Shown here: positions 1 through 6,864 of the stretch, in pieces
Numbering within the stretch: the stretch's first letter is position 1
Layout of the letters: every line of letters begins with the position of its first letter
Source: Candidatus Falkowiibacteriota bacterium
GTDB lineage: Bacteria > Patescibacteriota > Patescibacteriia > Patescibacteriales > GWC2-42-12
NCBI GenBank assembly: GCA_016208065.1
Contig: JACQYU010000060.1
Location: forward strand, 1-19,167
DNA: 19,167 nt
Direction of reading: 5' to 3'
Translations under genes and position numbers: made by a program
The notes under the pieces: generated by a model
Databases searched by the model: none
Told to the model about the DNA's origin: nothing
The model's input: the letters and a program-made list of their open reading frames with translations, nothing else

Positions 1-14
1 TCCATCCACGCCCA
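1..14 (+). tRNA. 3' end of a tRNA cut by the window edge (possibly tRNA-Ile or tRNA-Ala type)
   Basis: The first 14 bases fit the 3' end of a tRNA: CCATC (2-6) as the 3' strand of a T stem, CACGCCC (7-13) as the 3' acceptor strand and A14 as discriminator base, with no encoded CCA. The intact tRNA-Val downstream also lacks CCA. The sequence resembles ends of tRNAs that begin GGGCGTG or GGGCGTA, often Ile or Ala. The body of the gene lies outside the window, so identity cannot be proved. Confidence 0.45.
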
Positions 15-37
15 CTTTTAAAATAAATTTATGCCAT

Positions 38-59
38 GGGTTTATAGCTCAGTTGGTTA
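38..59 (+). pseudogene. 5' fragment of a tRNA-Val gene
   Basis: These 22 bases are identical to the first 22 bases of the intact tRNA-Val at 129-202 (acceptor 5' strand, D stem and D loop). The match stops abruptly at position 59, where a GC-rich sequence beginning CCCGCCCGC follows. The 18 bases upstream of the two copies also match well, so flanking DNA was copied too. The fragment has no anticodon arm and cannot be a functional tRNA alone. Confidence 0.85.
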
Positions 60-231
60 CCCGCCCGCCTTGCTTCGCCCGATTATTCTATTTATCGTTT
101 TATTAAGTTATAAATTAATTTATATCATGGGTTTATAGCTCAGTTGGTTAGAGCGCCACGTTGACATCGTGGAGGTCAGAGGTTCGAGCCCTCTTAAACC
201 CACTAACACATAGCAAGGCGAAGCGGGCGGG
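60..231. repeat. Imperfect terminal inverted repeats (60-78 and 213-231) enclosing tRNA-Val
   Basis: Positions 60-68 (CCCGCCCGC) are perfectly complementary to 223-231. Pairing continues outward to 78/213 with two mismatches and two G-T pairs, about 19 positions in all. The two arms abut the two tRNA-Val fragments exactly, so the 172-bp segment between the fragments behaves as an insert with inverted ends that carries an intact tRNA-Val. No target duplication is visible. CCCGCCCG also begins a hairpin at 3250-3282 and covers the 3' end of ftsK at 12146. Confidence 0.6.
129..202 (+). tRNA. tRNA-Val (anticodon GAC)
   Basis: This is a complete 74-base cloverleaf. The acceptor strands GGGTTTA (129-135) and TAAACCC (195-201) pair fully, with discriminator A202. 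The D arm contains AGCTCAGTTGGTTAGAGC. The anticodon stem CCACG/CGTGG encloses the loop TTGACAT, giving anticodon GAC at 163-165, which reads GUC (and GUU) valine codons. The T arm contains GGTTCGAGCC. CCA is not encoded and must be added after transcription. The gene lies between two fragments of a second copy of itself. Confidence 0.97.
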
Positions 232-260
232 GAGCGCCACGTTGACATCGTGGAGGCCAG
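232..260 (+). pseudogene. Internal fragment of a tRNA-Val gene (D-stem 3' strand and anticodon arm)
   Basis: The sequence GAGCGCCACGTTGACATCGT continuing to GGAGGCCAG matches the middle of the intact tRNA-Val with one substitution in the variable region. It resumes exactly where the 5' fragment at 38-59 breaks off (TTA then GAG). After position 260 the T arm and the 3' acceptor strand are missing or unrecognisable, so it is a broken copy. Confidence 0.85.
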
Positions 261-390
261 CCCCGTTTCCCTTTTCAGCTTCGAGAAAAGCACCGAGGAG
301 CTTCGAACCCTTTATCGTTCACTTAATAAAACATAGCGCGGGTCAACCCTGTTTTGAAATCTTGGCCGTAAAATACAAGAGGCTTAGCCC

Positions 391-419
391 TTGTTAAATA
401 TCATAATAAATATTATAAT
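391..419 (+). promoter_or_regulatory. Promoter of the hsp20 operon
   Basis: TTGTTA (391-396) and a perfect TATAAT (414-419) are separated by exactly 17 bp. Transcription would start near 426, leaving a leader of about 28 bases before the ATG at 454. No CIRCE or other heat-shock operator is visible. Confidence 0.7.
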
Positions 420-453
420 ATTTATATAATTTACTTTAAAAATTCTATTATTT

Positions 454-936
454 ATGACAAATTTTTTCAAAAAAATATCCGGCCTGGATGATAATAAAAA
501 AAATGAAGTTAAACAAGCCGAAAAAATTGAATCCGCCGACAATCAAACGGAAGAACGGCTAAGTTCAAAATCAGAGCCTGGAGAATGGCTGGGCGAAGAT
601 TATGACGAAGGCCAGCTTTCAATTGATGTTTACCAGACTCCAAACAGTTTAGTGGTTAAATCCACTATTGCCGGAGTTAGGCCGGACGATATTGACATTT
701 CAATTAATAATGACATGCTGACAATCAGGGGCCGGCGCGAAATCAAGGAAAAAATTGTCGAGGAAAATTATTTAATTAAAGAATGCTATTGGGGCGGTTT
801 CTCTCGCTCTATAATTTTACCGATAGAGGTTGAGGCGGAAAAGGTTGAAGCATCCTTAGATAACGGCGTTTTAACCATAATCTTGCCAAAAGCCAAAAGC
901 GCCAAACAATTTTCCATCAAGGTAAAGGAAAAATAA
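454..936 (+). CDS. Small heat-shock protein, Hsp20/alpha-crystallin family
   Basis: This 160-residue protein is a cytoplasmic ATP-independent holdase of the Hsp20 family, which keeps unfolding proteins soluble. Residues 1-50 are a polar, charged, low-complexity arm. Residues 53-158 form the alpha-crystallin domain, with the typical strand signatures: SIDVYQTPNSLVVKSTIAG, the segment YWGGFSRSIILP, and the C-terminal NGVLTIILPK. The C-terminal IxI oligomerisation motif is not obvious; the tail ends FSIKVKEK. The ATG at 454 is the only sensible start, and no Shine-Dalgarno sequence precedes it. The next gene starts 3 bases after its stop, so both are probably co-transcribed from the promoter at 391-419. 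Confidence 0.95.
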   Translation: MTNFFKKISGLDDNKKNEVKQAEKIESADNQTEERLSSKSEPGEWLGEDYDEGQLSIDVYQTPNSLVVKSTIAGVRPDDIDISINNDMLTIRGRREIKEKIVEENYLIKECYWGGFSRSIILPIEVEAEKVEASLDNGVLTIILPKAKSAKQFSIKVKEK

Positions 937-939
937 TCT

Positions 940-1155
940 ATGATTATTAAATTAACCGTTGACCGCTTTGAAGAAGATAAGGCCGTCTTGATATTTGACG
1001 GTGGAGCGGCCATTGTTTGGCCAAAAGAAAAGTTACCGGCTGATATTCACGAAGGATCGGCTTTAAGCTTTGACATACGAGAAGCGGTTGAGCGGGAAAA
1101 AGAAAATAAACAGGCAGCCAAGGATATAATAAACGAAATAATTAAAAATTCTTGA
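940..1155 (+). CDS. DUF3006 family small protein
   Basis: This 71-residue protein matches the DUF3006 pattern: MIIKLTVDRFEEDKAVLIFD, then a short strand leading to WPKEKLP, then EGSALSFDI, and a basic/acidic C-terminal helix (residues 47-71). The family is small, beta-rich and soluble. Members often sit next to genes for secreted or membrane metallo-hydrolases, and their biochemical role is unknown. Here it follows hsp20 by 3 bases and so lies in the same transcription unit. It ends in TGA, one of the observations that speaks for the standard bacterial code. No catalytic residues can be proposed. Confidence 0.8.
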   Translation: MIIKLTVDRFEEDKAVLIFDGGAAIVWPKEKLPADIHEGSALSFDIREAVEREKENKQAAKDIINEIIKNS

Positions 1156-1204
1156 ATAAACATCGGCCGCTAGGCTCGCCGCTTCATAATTAACCCCCCT
1201 TAAA

Positions 1205-3073
1205 ATGCTTAAGGTCATCAACGGTAAAATTAACAAAGATAAACTGCAATGGTTGCTTACCCTAGCAATCGTTTTTTTTATTTTGCTGGCTTTAGCCGTC
1301 TCCGGCTCGCTTATTTTTGATAAAATTTACCAAAATAAAATTTATCCTAACATTTTTATAGGCGATTTAAATTTGAGCGGAAAAACAGCCCAACAAGCTA
1401 AAGAGCTAACAAATCTGAAAATTAATAAAATCAGCCAAGTTGGCGTGATTTTTTCCTATAAAGGCAGCCAAACAACCATAATGCCGGTTATTGCTTCGGC
1501 TGATGGCGATCTAGCTATTCAAATTATCAATTTTAACCCGGACCTCGCGGTTGAAACGGCTTTAAATTATGGCCGCGGCAGCAATTTTTTTATAAATTTA
1601 GAAAAAAAAATATCCCTATTGATTAAAAAAAAGCAATTGCTTTTAGGAATATCGGCCAACCAAAACCAAGTGGAAAAAATGTTAGAAAACGCTTTTATTG
1701 ATAATTTTCAACCGGCCGAAGACGCCAAGCTAATAGTAAAAAAAATCTCTGCTCCGGCCGGCTACGAGTTTGCCGTAGCTAACGAAAAGTTAGGCAAAAT
1801 CATTGACTACAAAGAAGCCGCCGGGCAAATGATTAATAATCTCTCTAATCTTAATAACCAAGAAATAAAACTTTCTACCATAACACAATACCCGAAAATT
1901 TTCGCTAAAGATTCGTTGAATATAACCAATAAAGCTGAGGCTATTTTAATCGCCGCTCCCTTAATTTTAACTTACGGCGGCAATAAATGGTTCATTGAAA
2001 AAGATCAGCTAGCCGATCTTTTGGCTTTAAAGCCAAATAATTCGGCTATTGATAAAGTAAGGGTCGGCCTTGACGAAGCTAAAGCCAAAATTTATTTAGA
2101 AGAAAAAGTCGCTCCGCTAATAAATCAAGAACCAATTGAAGCAAAATTTGAAATTAATAACGGTAAGGTCAGCGAATTCCAAAACGGCCAAGACGGCTTA
2201 AAAATTAATTTAGAAGCGACTTTAGCGAAAATAGAAAACGAAATTATTGCTTCAGAACAAATTGAGTTGGTGGTTGAAACCCAGCCAGCCCTAGTTAGCG
2301 CCGGCAATATAAATAATTTTGGCATTAAAGAAATAATCGGCGTTGGCACTTCAAATTTCGCCGGCTCCCCGGCCAATCGCCGCCATAATATCAAAATCGG
2401 AGCCGCTGCGGTTAATGGCACGCTGATAAAACCGGGCGAAGAATTTTCCTTATTAAAAACTTTAGGAGAAGTTGACGGCTCTACCGGTTATCTGCAAGAA
2501 CTAGTCATTAAAGAAGGCAAAACCATACCCGAATACGGCGGTGGCTTATGCCAAATCGGCACTACGGTTTTTAGGACCACGGTAACCAGCGGCCTGCCCG
2601 TAACTCTAAGTCGAAACCATTCTTACCGCGTTACCTATTATGAACCAGCCGGTACTGATGCCACGATTTATAATCCTTGGCCAGACTACCGCTTTATTAA
2701 TGACATGCCAACCTACATTTTAATTCAGGCGAAATTCTCCGGCGATAATTTATCGTTTGAATTTTGGGGAACTAAAGACGGCCGAACCGCAACAAACACT
2801 AAACCGACAATTTATAATATAGTAAGGCCCGAACCGACAAAAATTATTGAAACCACGGATTTAAAGCCTGGTGAAAAAAAATGTACTGAACGCGCTCATA
2901 ATGGCGCCGATGCTTATTTCGATTATAAAGTTACTTACCCGAATGGTGAAATTAAAGAAAAAAGGTTTTCTTCCCATTACGTACCCTGGCGGGAAGTCTG
3001 TTTGCTCGGCGTAGCCAAATTAACGGCTCCGCCGGACAACGCGACATCCACGCCAATAACCGACGCTAACTAA
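1205..3073 (+). CDS. Membrane-anchored VanW family protein with peptidoglycan-binding-4-like repeats
   Basis: This is a 622-residue surface protein. A cytoplasmic basic start is followed by one membrane helix (about residues 17-38, LLTLAIVFFILLALAVSG), with the rest predicted outside. Residues about 45-365 contain two regions resembling the peptidoglycan-binding domain PF12229, found before VanW domains (the second around EKDQLADLLALK and the INNGKVSEFQNGQDG segment). The VanW domain spans about 373-520, with the core GAAAVNGTLIKPGEEFS, the YGGGLCQIGTTVFRT block and RNHSYRVTYYEPAGTDAT. The C-terminal part (about 555-605) looks like a G5-type strand module and has two cysteines (KKCTER and EVCLLG) that could form a disulfide. 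VanW proteins are linked to the cell envelope of Gram-positive and CPR bacteria, but their activity is not established. The gene ends directly at a terminator. Confidence 0.9.
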   Translation: MLKVINGKINKDKLQWLLTLAIVFFILLALAVSGSLIFDKIYQNKIYPNIFIGDLNLSGKTAQQAKELTNLKINKISQVGVIFSYKGSQTTIMPVIASADGDLAIQIINFNPDLAVETALNYGRGSNFFINLEKKISLLIKKKQLLLGISANQNQVEKMLENAFIDNFQPAEDAKLIVKKISAPAGYEFAVANEKLGKIIDYKEAAGQMINNLSNLNNQEIKLSTITQYPKIFAKDSLNITNKAEAILIAAPLILTYGGNKWFIEKDQLADLLALKPNNSAIDKVRVGLDEAKAKIYLEEKVAPLINQEPIEAKFEINNGKVSEFQNGQDGLKINLEATLAKIENEIIASEQIELVVETQPALVSAGNINNFGIKEIIGVGTSNFAGSPANRRHNIKIGAAAVNGTLIKPGEEFSLLKTLGEVDGSTGYLQELVIKEGKTIPEYGGGLCQIGTTVFRTTVTSGLPVTLSRNHSYRVTYYEPAGTDATIYNPWPDYRFINDMPTYILIQAKFSGDNLSFEFWGTKDGRTATNTKPTIYNIVRPEPTKIIETTDLKPGEKKCTERAHNGADAYFDYKVTYPNGEIKEKRFSSHYVPWREVCLLGVAKLTAPPDNATSTPITDAN

Positions 3074-3104
3074 AAAACTGCTCCTAAATTAAGAAGCAGT
3101 TTTT
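3073..3104 (+). terminator. Rho-independent terminator of the VanW gene
   Basis: A perfect 10-bp stem (AAAAACTGCT at 3073-3082 and AGCAGTTTTT at 3095-3104) encloses a 12-base loop and starts at the last base of the VanW stop codon. The T run on the 3' side supports plus-strand termination. The A run on the other side could also serve minus-strand transcripts such as the candidate RNA at 3112-3231. Confidence 0.8.
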
Positions 3105-3111
3105 GAATAAA

Positions 3112-3231
3112 AAGGCCGGCTTGAGCGGGCAGGCAAGAAAATTTCCGCTAGGCGAAACACAGTAGAAACCGTATTGCGCCTTGCAAGAACATCCCCATGC
3201 TTGTCGTGCCTGGCCCGCTTAAATCGGCCTT
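3112..3231 (-). ncRNA. Candidate structured non-coding RNA, about 120 nt, unknown family
   Basis: The segment folds into a three-way-junction shape. The outer stems are 3112-3118 with 3225-3231 (7 bp), 3124-3130 with 3213-3219 (7 bp) and 3131-3135 with 3207-3211 (5 bp, one bulge). Two inner hairpins are 3151-3162 with 3169-3180 and 3184-3203. In the first inner hairpin two positions pair as G-U only if the minus strand is transcribed; as plus-strand RNA they would be C-A clashes. On the minus strand, TATAAT (3233-3238) sits just before the 5' end and a run of five T follows the 3' end. The outer internal loop pairs slightly better on the plus strand, so orientation is not certain. It does not carry recognisable SRP, RNase P, tmRNA or 6S signatures. 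Confidence 0.5.
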
Positions 3232-3232
3232 G

Positions 3233-3238
3233 ATTATA
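3233..3238 (-). promoter_or_regulatory. Possible -10 box for the candidate RNA
   Basis: A perfect TATAAT reads on the minus strand directly upstream of the folded segment 3112-3231. No convincing -35 box is present at 16-19 bp, so the promoter assignment rests on the -10 box and its position. Confidence 0.4.
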
Positions 3239-3249
3239 CCCTCTTAATA

Positions 3250-3282
3250 CCCGCCCGACTGAACGCCGGTCGTTGGGGCGGG
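3250..3282. repeat. GC-rich hairpin of the CCCGCCCG type
   Basis: CCCGCCC (3250-3256) and GGGCGGG (3276-3282) form a 7-bp stem, with a 3-bp extension GAC/GTC inside. The 5' arm shares CCCGCCCG with the inverted repeat at 60-68/223-231 and with the ftsK 3' end at 12146, suggesting a dispersed repeat rather than a terminator. Confidence 0.5.
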
Positions 3283-3338
3283 AAAGGGGTTAAGGGATTT
3301 TTTAAGTTGACTTTTTAGTCTATCACAATCAAATAATC

Positions 3339-3367
3339 TTGTCAAGCCCCTATTTTTTTGCTATGCT
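3339..3367 (+). promoter_or_regulatory. Promoter of uvrB
   Basis: TTGTCA (3339-3344) and TATGCT (3362-3367) are separated by 17 bp. The predicted start near 3374 leaves only about 14 bases before the uvrB ATG. A further TTGACT at 3307 has only a weak partner (AATAAT, 19 bp) and is less likely. No LexA-type operator was recognised. Confidence 0.6.
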
Positions 3368-3387
3368 TAATCAGTTAAAAATACTTT

Positions 3388-5211
3388 ATGCCAAAATTCA
3401 TATTAAAAAGCAAATTTCGTCCGACTGGCGACCAGCCCGAAGCTATCGCCAAGCTTATAGAAGGCTTAAAAAGCGGCTATCGCAGCCAAACTTTACTCGG
3501 CGTTACCGGCTCTGGCAAAACTTTTACTATGGCCGGAATAATCGAAAAAGTTCAAAAACCGACCCTGATAATTTCCCACAATAAAACTTTGGCCGCCCAG
3601 CTTTATGGAGAATTTAAAAAATTTTTTCCTGAAAACGCCGTACATTACTTTGTCTCTTATTACGATTACTATCAGCCCGAAGCCTATATTCCGCAAACCG
3701 ACACTTATATAGAAAAAGAAGCGACTATTAATGAAGAAATCGACCGCTTGCGCCACGCCGCCACCCAATCTTTATTAAACCGCAAAGACGTTTTAATCGT
3801 GGCTAGCGTTTCTTGCATTTACGGCTTAGGGGAACGCGCCGACTATGAAGCTATGAGCCAGCATTTCGAAGTCGGACAAATTATAAAACGCCAGCAGCTT
3901 CTGAGAAATCTGGTAAAAATTCAATATACGCGCGACGATAAAGAATTTAAGCGCGGCAGCTTCCGCGTTAAAGGAGAAAATGTTGATATTCATCTGGCGA
4001 CCGGCGAAAGCGTGGTGAAAATTACTATGTTTGGCGAAACAATTGAAAAAATTTCTATCTATAATATCCGCCCCGGCCAAAACGAACCGATCTGGTCGGA
4101 GCAATTCCGCCGCGAGCATGAACAAGAGCTTAATGAAGTCGCTATTCTACCGGCAAAACATTTTATGACTTCGGAAGAAAAAAAAGAACGCGCCCTGAAA
4201 ACTATCCGCCAAGAATTAAAATCAAGGCTTAAAGAATTAGTTAAAAAAGGCAAAGAGGTTGAAGCTTACCGGCTGGAAAAAAAAACTAACTATGACTTGG
4301 AAATGATAGAAGAAGTCGGCTACACAAACGGCATAGAAAATTACTCTCGGCATTTTTCCGGACGCGCGCCCGGCTCGCCGCCGGAAACTTTAATTGACTT
4401 TTTTCCCAAAAATTTTCTAATGTTTATTGACGAATCGCATGCCACCTTGCCGCAAATCCGCGGCATGCACGCCGGCGATCAGTCGCGCAAACAAACTTTG
4501 ATTGATTTTGGCTTCCGCCTGCCGAGCGCGCGCGATAACCGGCCGTTTAATTTTAAAGAATTCAATGCTAAAATAAATCGGGTTATTTATGTTAGCGCCA
4601 CGCCGGCTGATTATGAAATAAAAAATTCCAGCCAGGTGGTTGAGCAATTAATCAGGCCGACCGGATTATTAGACCCGGAGATTGAAATTAGGCCTACGAA
4701 CGGCCAAATTCAAAATTTAATTGAAGAAATAAAAGCTAGAACCGCTAAGGGCCAGCGAACTTTAGTTACAACTTTAACTAAGCGCATGGCTGAAGAATTA
4801 TCCAACTATCTGTCTGAGCAAAAAATTAAAGTTAATTATCTTCATAGCGAAATTGAAACTTTGGAGCGGATTGATATTCTGCGCGACCTGCGCTTAGGCA
4901 GATATGACGTTTTAGTCGGCATTAATCTTTTGCGCGAAGGCTTGGATCTGCCGGAGGTTTCGCTGGTGGCTATTTTAGATGCCGACATGTCCGGCTTTTT
5001 GCGCACCGAAACTTCGCTCATCCAAACTATGGGCCGGGCAGCGCGCCACCTTGAAGGCAAAGTTATCATGTACGGCGATAAAATCACTCCGGCTATGCGC
5101 TACGCCATTAACGAAACTAAGCGCCGCCGCCATATCCAAGAGCTCTATAATAAAAAACACGGCATTACGCCGCGCCAAATCACCGCCGAGTTTCATGACA
5201 GCATGCTTTAA
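3388..5211 (+). CDS. uvrB: Excinuclease ABC subunit B, lacking the C-terminal UVR domain
   Basis: UvrB is the DNA-dependent helicase-like subunit of nucleotide-excision repair: it receives damaged DNA from UvrA and loads UvrC. Visible motifs are Walker A GVTGSGKT (38-45), the damage-probing beta-hairpin region [12 protein letters not shown] (91-102), motif [12 protein letters not shown] (about 346-355), and motif [11 protein letters not shown] (about 545-553). The product has 607 residues, against about 660-680 for typical UvrB. The protein stops 12 residues after the conserved HGITP, where other UvrB proteins continue through a linker into the helical-hairpin UVR domain that contacts UvrC. 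That domain is absent. The ATG at 3388 has no Shine-Dalgarno sequence. The stop lies 5 bp from the stop of convergent uvrC. Confidence 0.97.
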   Translation: MPKFILKSKFRPTGDQPEAIAKLIEGLKSGYRSQTLLGVTGSGKTFTMAGIIEKVQKPTLIISHNKTLAAQLYGEFKKFFPENAVHYFVSYYDYYQPEAYIPQTDTYIEKEATINEEIDRLRHAATQSLLNRKDVLIVASVSCIYGLGERADYEAMSQHFEVGQIIKRQQLLRNLVKIQYTRDDKEFKRGSFRVKGENVDIHLATGESVVKITMFGETIEKISIYNIRPGQNEPIWSEQFRREHEQELNEVAILPAKHFMTSEEKKERALKTIRQELKSRLKELVKKGKEVEAYRLEKKTNYDLEMIEEVGYTNGIENYSRHFSGRAPGSPPETLIDFFPKNFLMFIDESHATLPQIRGMHAGDQSRKQTLIDFGFRLPSARDNRPFNFKEFNAKINRVIYVSATPADYEIKNSSQVVEQLIRPTGLLDPEIEIRPTNGQIQNLIEEIKARTAKGQRTLVTTLTKRMAEELSNYLSEQKIKVNYLHSEIETLERIDILRDLRLGRYDVLVGINLLREGLDLPEVSLVAILDADMSGFLRTETSLIQTMGRAARHLEGKVIMYGDKITPAMRYAINETKRRRHIQELYNKKHGITPRQITAEFHDSML

Positions 5212-5216
5212 AATAA

Positions 5217-6533
5217 TTAACCAAATTTCGCCCGACTTCTTAATTTCCTATGATACCCGATAGCAAACCGGTGCGCTTCGTCGCGCACGCGCTTGATCAG
5301 GTGCAAAGTCGGCGAAGCTAAAGGCAATTCTAGAGCCTTAGCCTCTCCGGGAAAAAATAATTTATCCGGCGCCGCGCTTGAACGTAAGCCTAGGCCTTTA
5401 GCTATGGCGATTAGCGGTATTTCCAATTTATTTTTTCTTAACACATTTAAAGCGGCGTTAAGCTGCGCCTTGCCGCCGTCAATGATTATTAAATCTGGCA
5501 ACGGCCAATTTTTTCTCTCTCCTTTATAAGAAAAGGGTTGGGGTGAGGCATGTTTTAATCTTCTTTCTAATATCTCTTTTAGCATGCCGACATCGTTAGC
5601 CTGCCCTTGGCCCAGGCGAATTTTAAATTTTCTGTACTCCTTTTTATCCGCTTCGCCGCCGCTAAAAACCACCATTGAGCCAACTGCCTCTTTCCCAAAA
5701 ATATTGGCAATATCATAACCTTCGATTCTCTTCGGAATTTTCGGCAGGCTTAATATTTTAGCTAATTCCACCACGTCATTGGCGTATTTTTCGCCAACGC
5801 TTAAAACTCTTGAACTCTCTAATACTTGTCTCATGTTATTCAGCTCAAATCTAAGCTTGCTTAACGCTTCGTTATTAGCGCCATCATCGTTATTTTTTCC
5901 TAGTTTTTTAATTCGCGCCTCATAATTTTTTATTATTTTATTTTTCTTTCCGGATAAAAACATTATAATCGGCTTAATCACAAATTTCATATATTCCTGT
6001 TTTTCAATTCTCCCGGCGCAAATTCCTAAGCATCGGCCGATTTGATAATAAAAACAAGGGCGCTTTTGCGCTTTTCTCATATTGCAGTAAGGCCAAATTT
6101 TTCTTATTACTTTAATCGTCTCGCGCGCCGCCTGCGCGCTTATAAACGGGCCGAAATATTTTCCTGATTTATCAACGGTTCTGGTTAAAAAAACTCCGGG
6201 TATTTCGTCCGCCAAAGAAATTTTAATATAAATAAATCTTTTATCGTCGCGCAAAAGCACGTTATAATAAGGCTGATATTTTTTTACTAAATTGGCTTCT
6301 AGAAGCAAGGCCTCAATTTCGCTATCAACGGCAATCCATTTTATTTTTTTAATTTCCGCTAGCATTTTATGCTTTGCCGGCGTATGGGCGGAGCTTTTTT
6401 GCCAATAAGACAGCACGCGATTTTTTAAATTAGCCGCTTTGCCGATATAAATAATTTCTCCCTTGGCATTATAAAACTGGTAAGAACCGGAATTGGTTGG
6501 AATGTTTAATTTTTTGATATCATTTAAAACCAT
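5217..6533 (-). CDS. uvrC: Excinuclease ABC subunit C, lacking the C-terminal (HhH)2 domain
   Basis: UvrC cuts the damaged strand on both sides of a lesion. The N-terminal GIY-YIG nuclease is visible (GSY at 16-18, YIG at 29-31, R39, E79), as is a four-cysteine set C150, C160, C168, C172 matching the Fe-S cluster ligands known in UvrC. A degenerate UVR-like helix pair lies at about 205-245. The RNase H-like domain carries D274 (EGYDIAN), D352 (IIIDGG) and H421 (RDEAHRF). The product is 438 residues, where about 600 is usual: it ends right after RDEAHRFAIGYHRKLRS, so the tandem helix-hairpin-helix DNA-binding domain is missing. Residues about 328-341 (SPQPFSYKGER) are encoded by a dispersed repeat just before PDLIIIDGG. 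No Shine-Dalgarno sequence precedes the ATG. Confidence 0.96.
   Translation of the reverse strand: MVLNDIKKLNIPTNSGSYQFYNAKGEIIYIGKAANLKNRVLSYWQKSSAHTPAKHKMLAEIKKIKWIAVDSEIEALLLEANLVKKYQPYYNVLLRDDKRFIYIKISLADEIPGVFLTRTVDKSGKYFGPFISAQAARETIKVIRKIWPYCNMRKAQKRPCFYYQIGRCLGICAGRIEKQEYMKFVIKPIIMFLSGKKNKIIKNYEARIKKLGKNNDDGANNEALSKLRFELNNMRQVLESSRVLSVGEKYANDVVELAKILSLPKIPKRIEGYDIANIFGKEAVGSMVVFSGGEADKKEYRKFKIRLGQGQANDVGMLKEILERRLKHASPQPFSYKGERKNWPLPDLIIIDGGKAQLNAALNVLRKNKLEIPLIAIAKGLGLRSSAAPDKLFFPGEAKALELPLASPTLHLIKRVRDEAHRFAIGYHRKLRSRAKFG
5514..5550 (-). repeat. In-frame repeat inside uvrC
   Basis: On the minus strand it reads TCACCCCAACCCTTTTCTTA followed by TAAAGGAGAGAG. The layout (ACCCCNAACCC arm, then a small hairpin with CCTTT/AAAGG) resembles the repeats at 15796, 16657 and 17400. 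It encodes SPQPFSYKGER in a linker between the UVR-like part and the IIIDGG motif. Assignment to the same family is by similarity of layout, not identity. Confidence 0.5.
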
Positions 6534-6540
6534 AAATTTT

Positions 6541-6616
6541 ATAATTTTTAATTTTTGAATTTTATAAATAATTTTTTAATATCTTAATTTTTAAACATTA
6601 AAAATTAAAAATTTTC
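6541..6616. repeat. AT-rich inverted-repeat spacer
   Basis: AATTTTTAATTTTT (near 6543) and AAAAATTAAAAATT (near 6601) form inverted arms around a 40-bp core at 6560-6600. The core is nearly identical to 7723-7762 in another minus-strand spacer, and a looser relative lies at 12064-12142. The unit sits between the uvrC start and the ferredoxin terminator. It may hold the uvrC promoter, but no clean -35/-10 pair could be chosen. Confidence 0.5.
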
Positions 6617-6639
6617 TATATCTTATCACTTCTCGCAAT

Positions 6640-6670
6640 AAAAAACAACCTTTGAATAAGATTGTTTTTT
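6640..6670 (-). terminator. Terminator of the response regulator-ferredoxin unit
   Basis: AAAAAACAA (6640-6648) and TTGTTTTTT (6662-6670) form a 9-bp stem about 15 bases beyond the ferredoxin stop, with a T run on the minus-strand 3' side. The stem is AT-rich and therefore of moderate strength. Confidence 0.6.
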
Positions 6671-6685
6671 ATAAATTAACAAATA

Positions 6686-6862
6686 TTATCTGATTTCAAT
6701 CGCCTGCGTCGGGCAACTTTCAGCCGCGTTTTTAGCGCAAGGGATATCTTCTTGGGCAATAGCCTCGGCTTTGCCTTCGGCATTTAGCTTAAAAACAGCC
6801 GGGCATAAAACTTCACAGGTTCCGCAACCGATGCACAAATCACTATTTACTTTAATAGGCAT
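6686..6862 (-). CDS. Small single-cluster ferredoxin
   Basis: This 58-residue gene starts MPIKVNSDLCIGCGTCEVLC. C10, C13 and C16 with the distal C49-P50 match the ligands of a monocluster [4Fe-4S] ferredoxin. C20 and C42 occupy the positions that form a disulfide in Desulfovibrio-type ferredoxins. It would act as a soluble one-electron carrier; its partner cannot be told from this window. The start codon lies 2 bases after the stop of the dual-receiver gene, so the two are translated from one message, and a terminator follows. The only other Fe-S candidate nearby is UvrC, which is a cluster protein but not known to use a dedicated ferredoxin. Confidence 0.92.
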   Translation of the reverse strand: MPIKVNSDLCIGCGTCEVLCPAVFKLNAEGKAEAIAQEDIPCAKNAAESCPTQAIEIR

Positions 6863-6864
6863 AG

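Noticed and set aside
38..260. A trans-spliced split tRNA as known in some archaea, suggested by complementary arms after the two halves
   Set aside because: The 3' half lacks a T arm and 3' acceptor strand, and an intact tRNA-Val lies in between, so an insertion into a duplicated copy is the simpler reading.
161..397. Open reading frame of 78 codons over the tRNA-Val region
   Set aside because: It starts inside the tRNA anticodon loop and runs through tRNA fragments and repeats; the protein shows no plausible fold.
376..399. AGAGGCTTAGCCCTTGTTAAA as the missing 3' part of the broken tRNA-Val
   Set aside because: The resemblance to the T arm and acceptor is too loose, and the stretch overlaps a good promoter.
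940..1155. Recoding of TGA as glycine (as in Gracilibacteria)
   Set aside because: The DUF3006 gene ends naturally in TGA and no gene contains an in-frame TGA, so the standard bacterial code fits.
3112..3231. Identification of the folded RNA as SRP RNA or a purine-type riboswitch
   Set aside because: The GGAA tetraloop and AGCAG motifs of SRP helix 8 are absent, and the junction lacks the conserved purine-riboswitch loops. No name is assigned.
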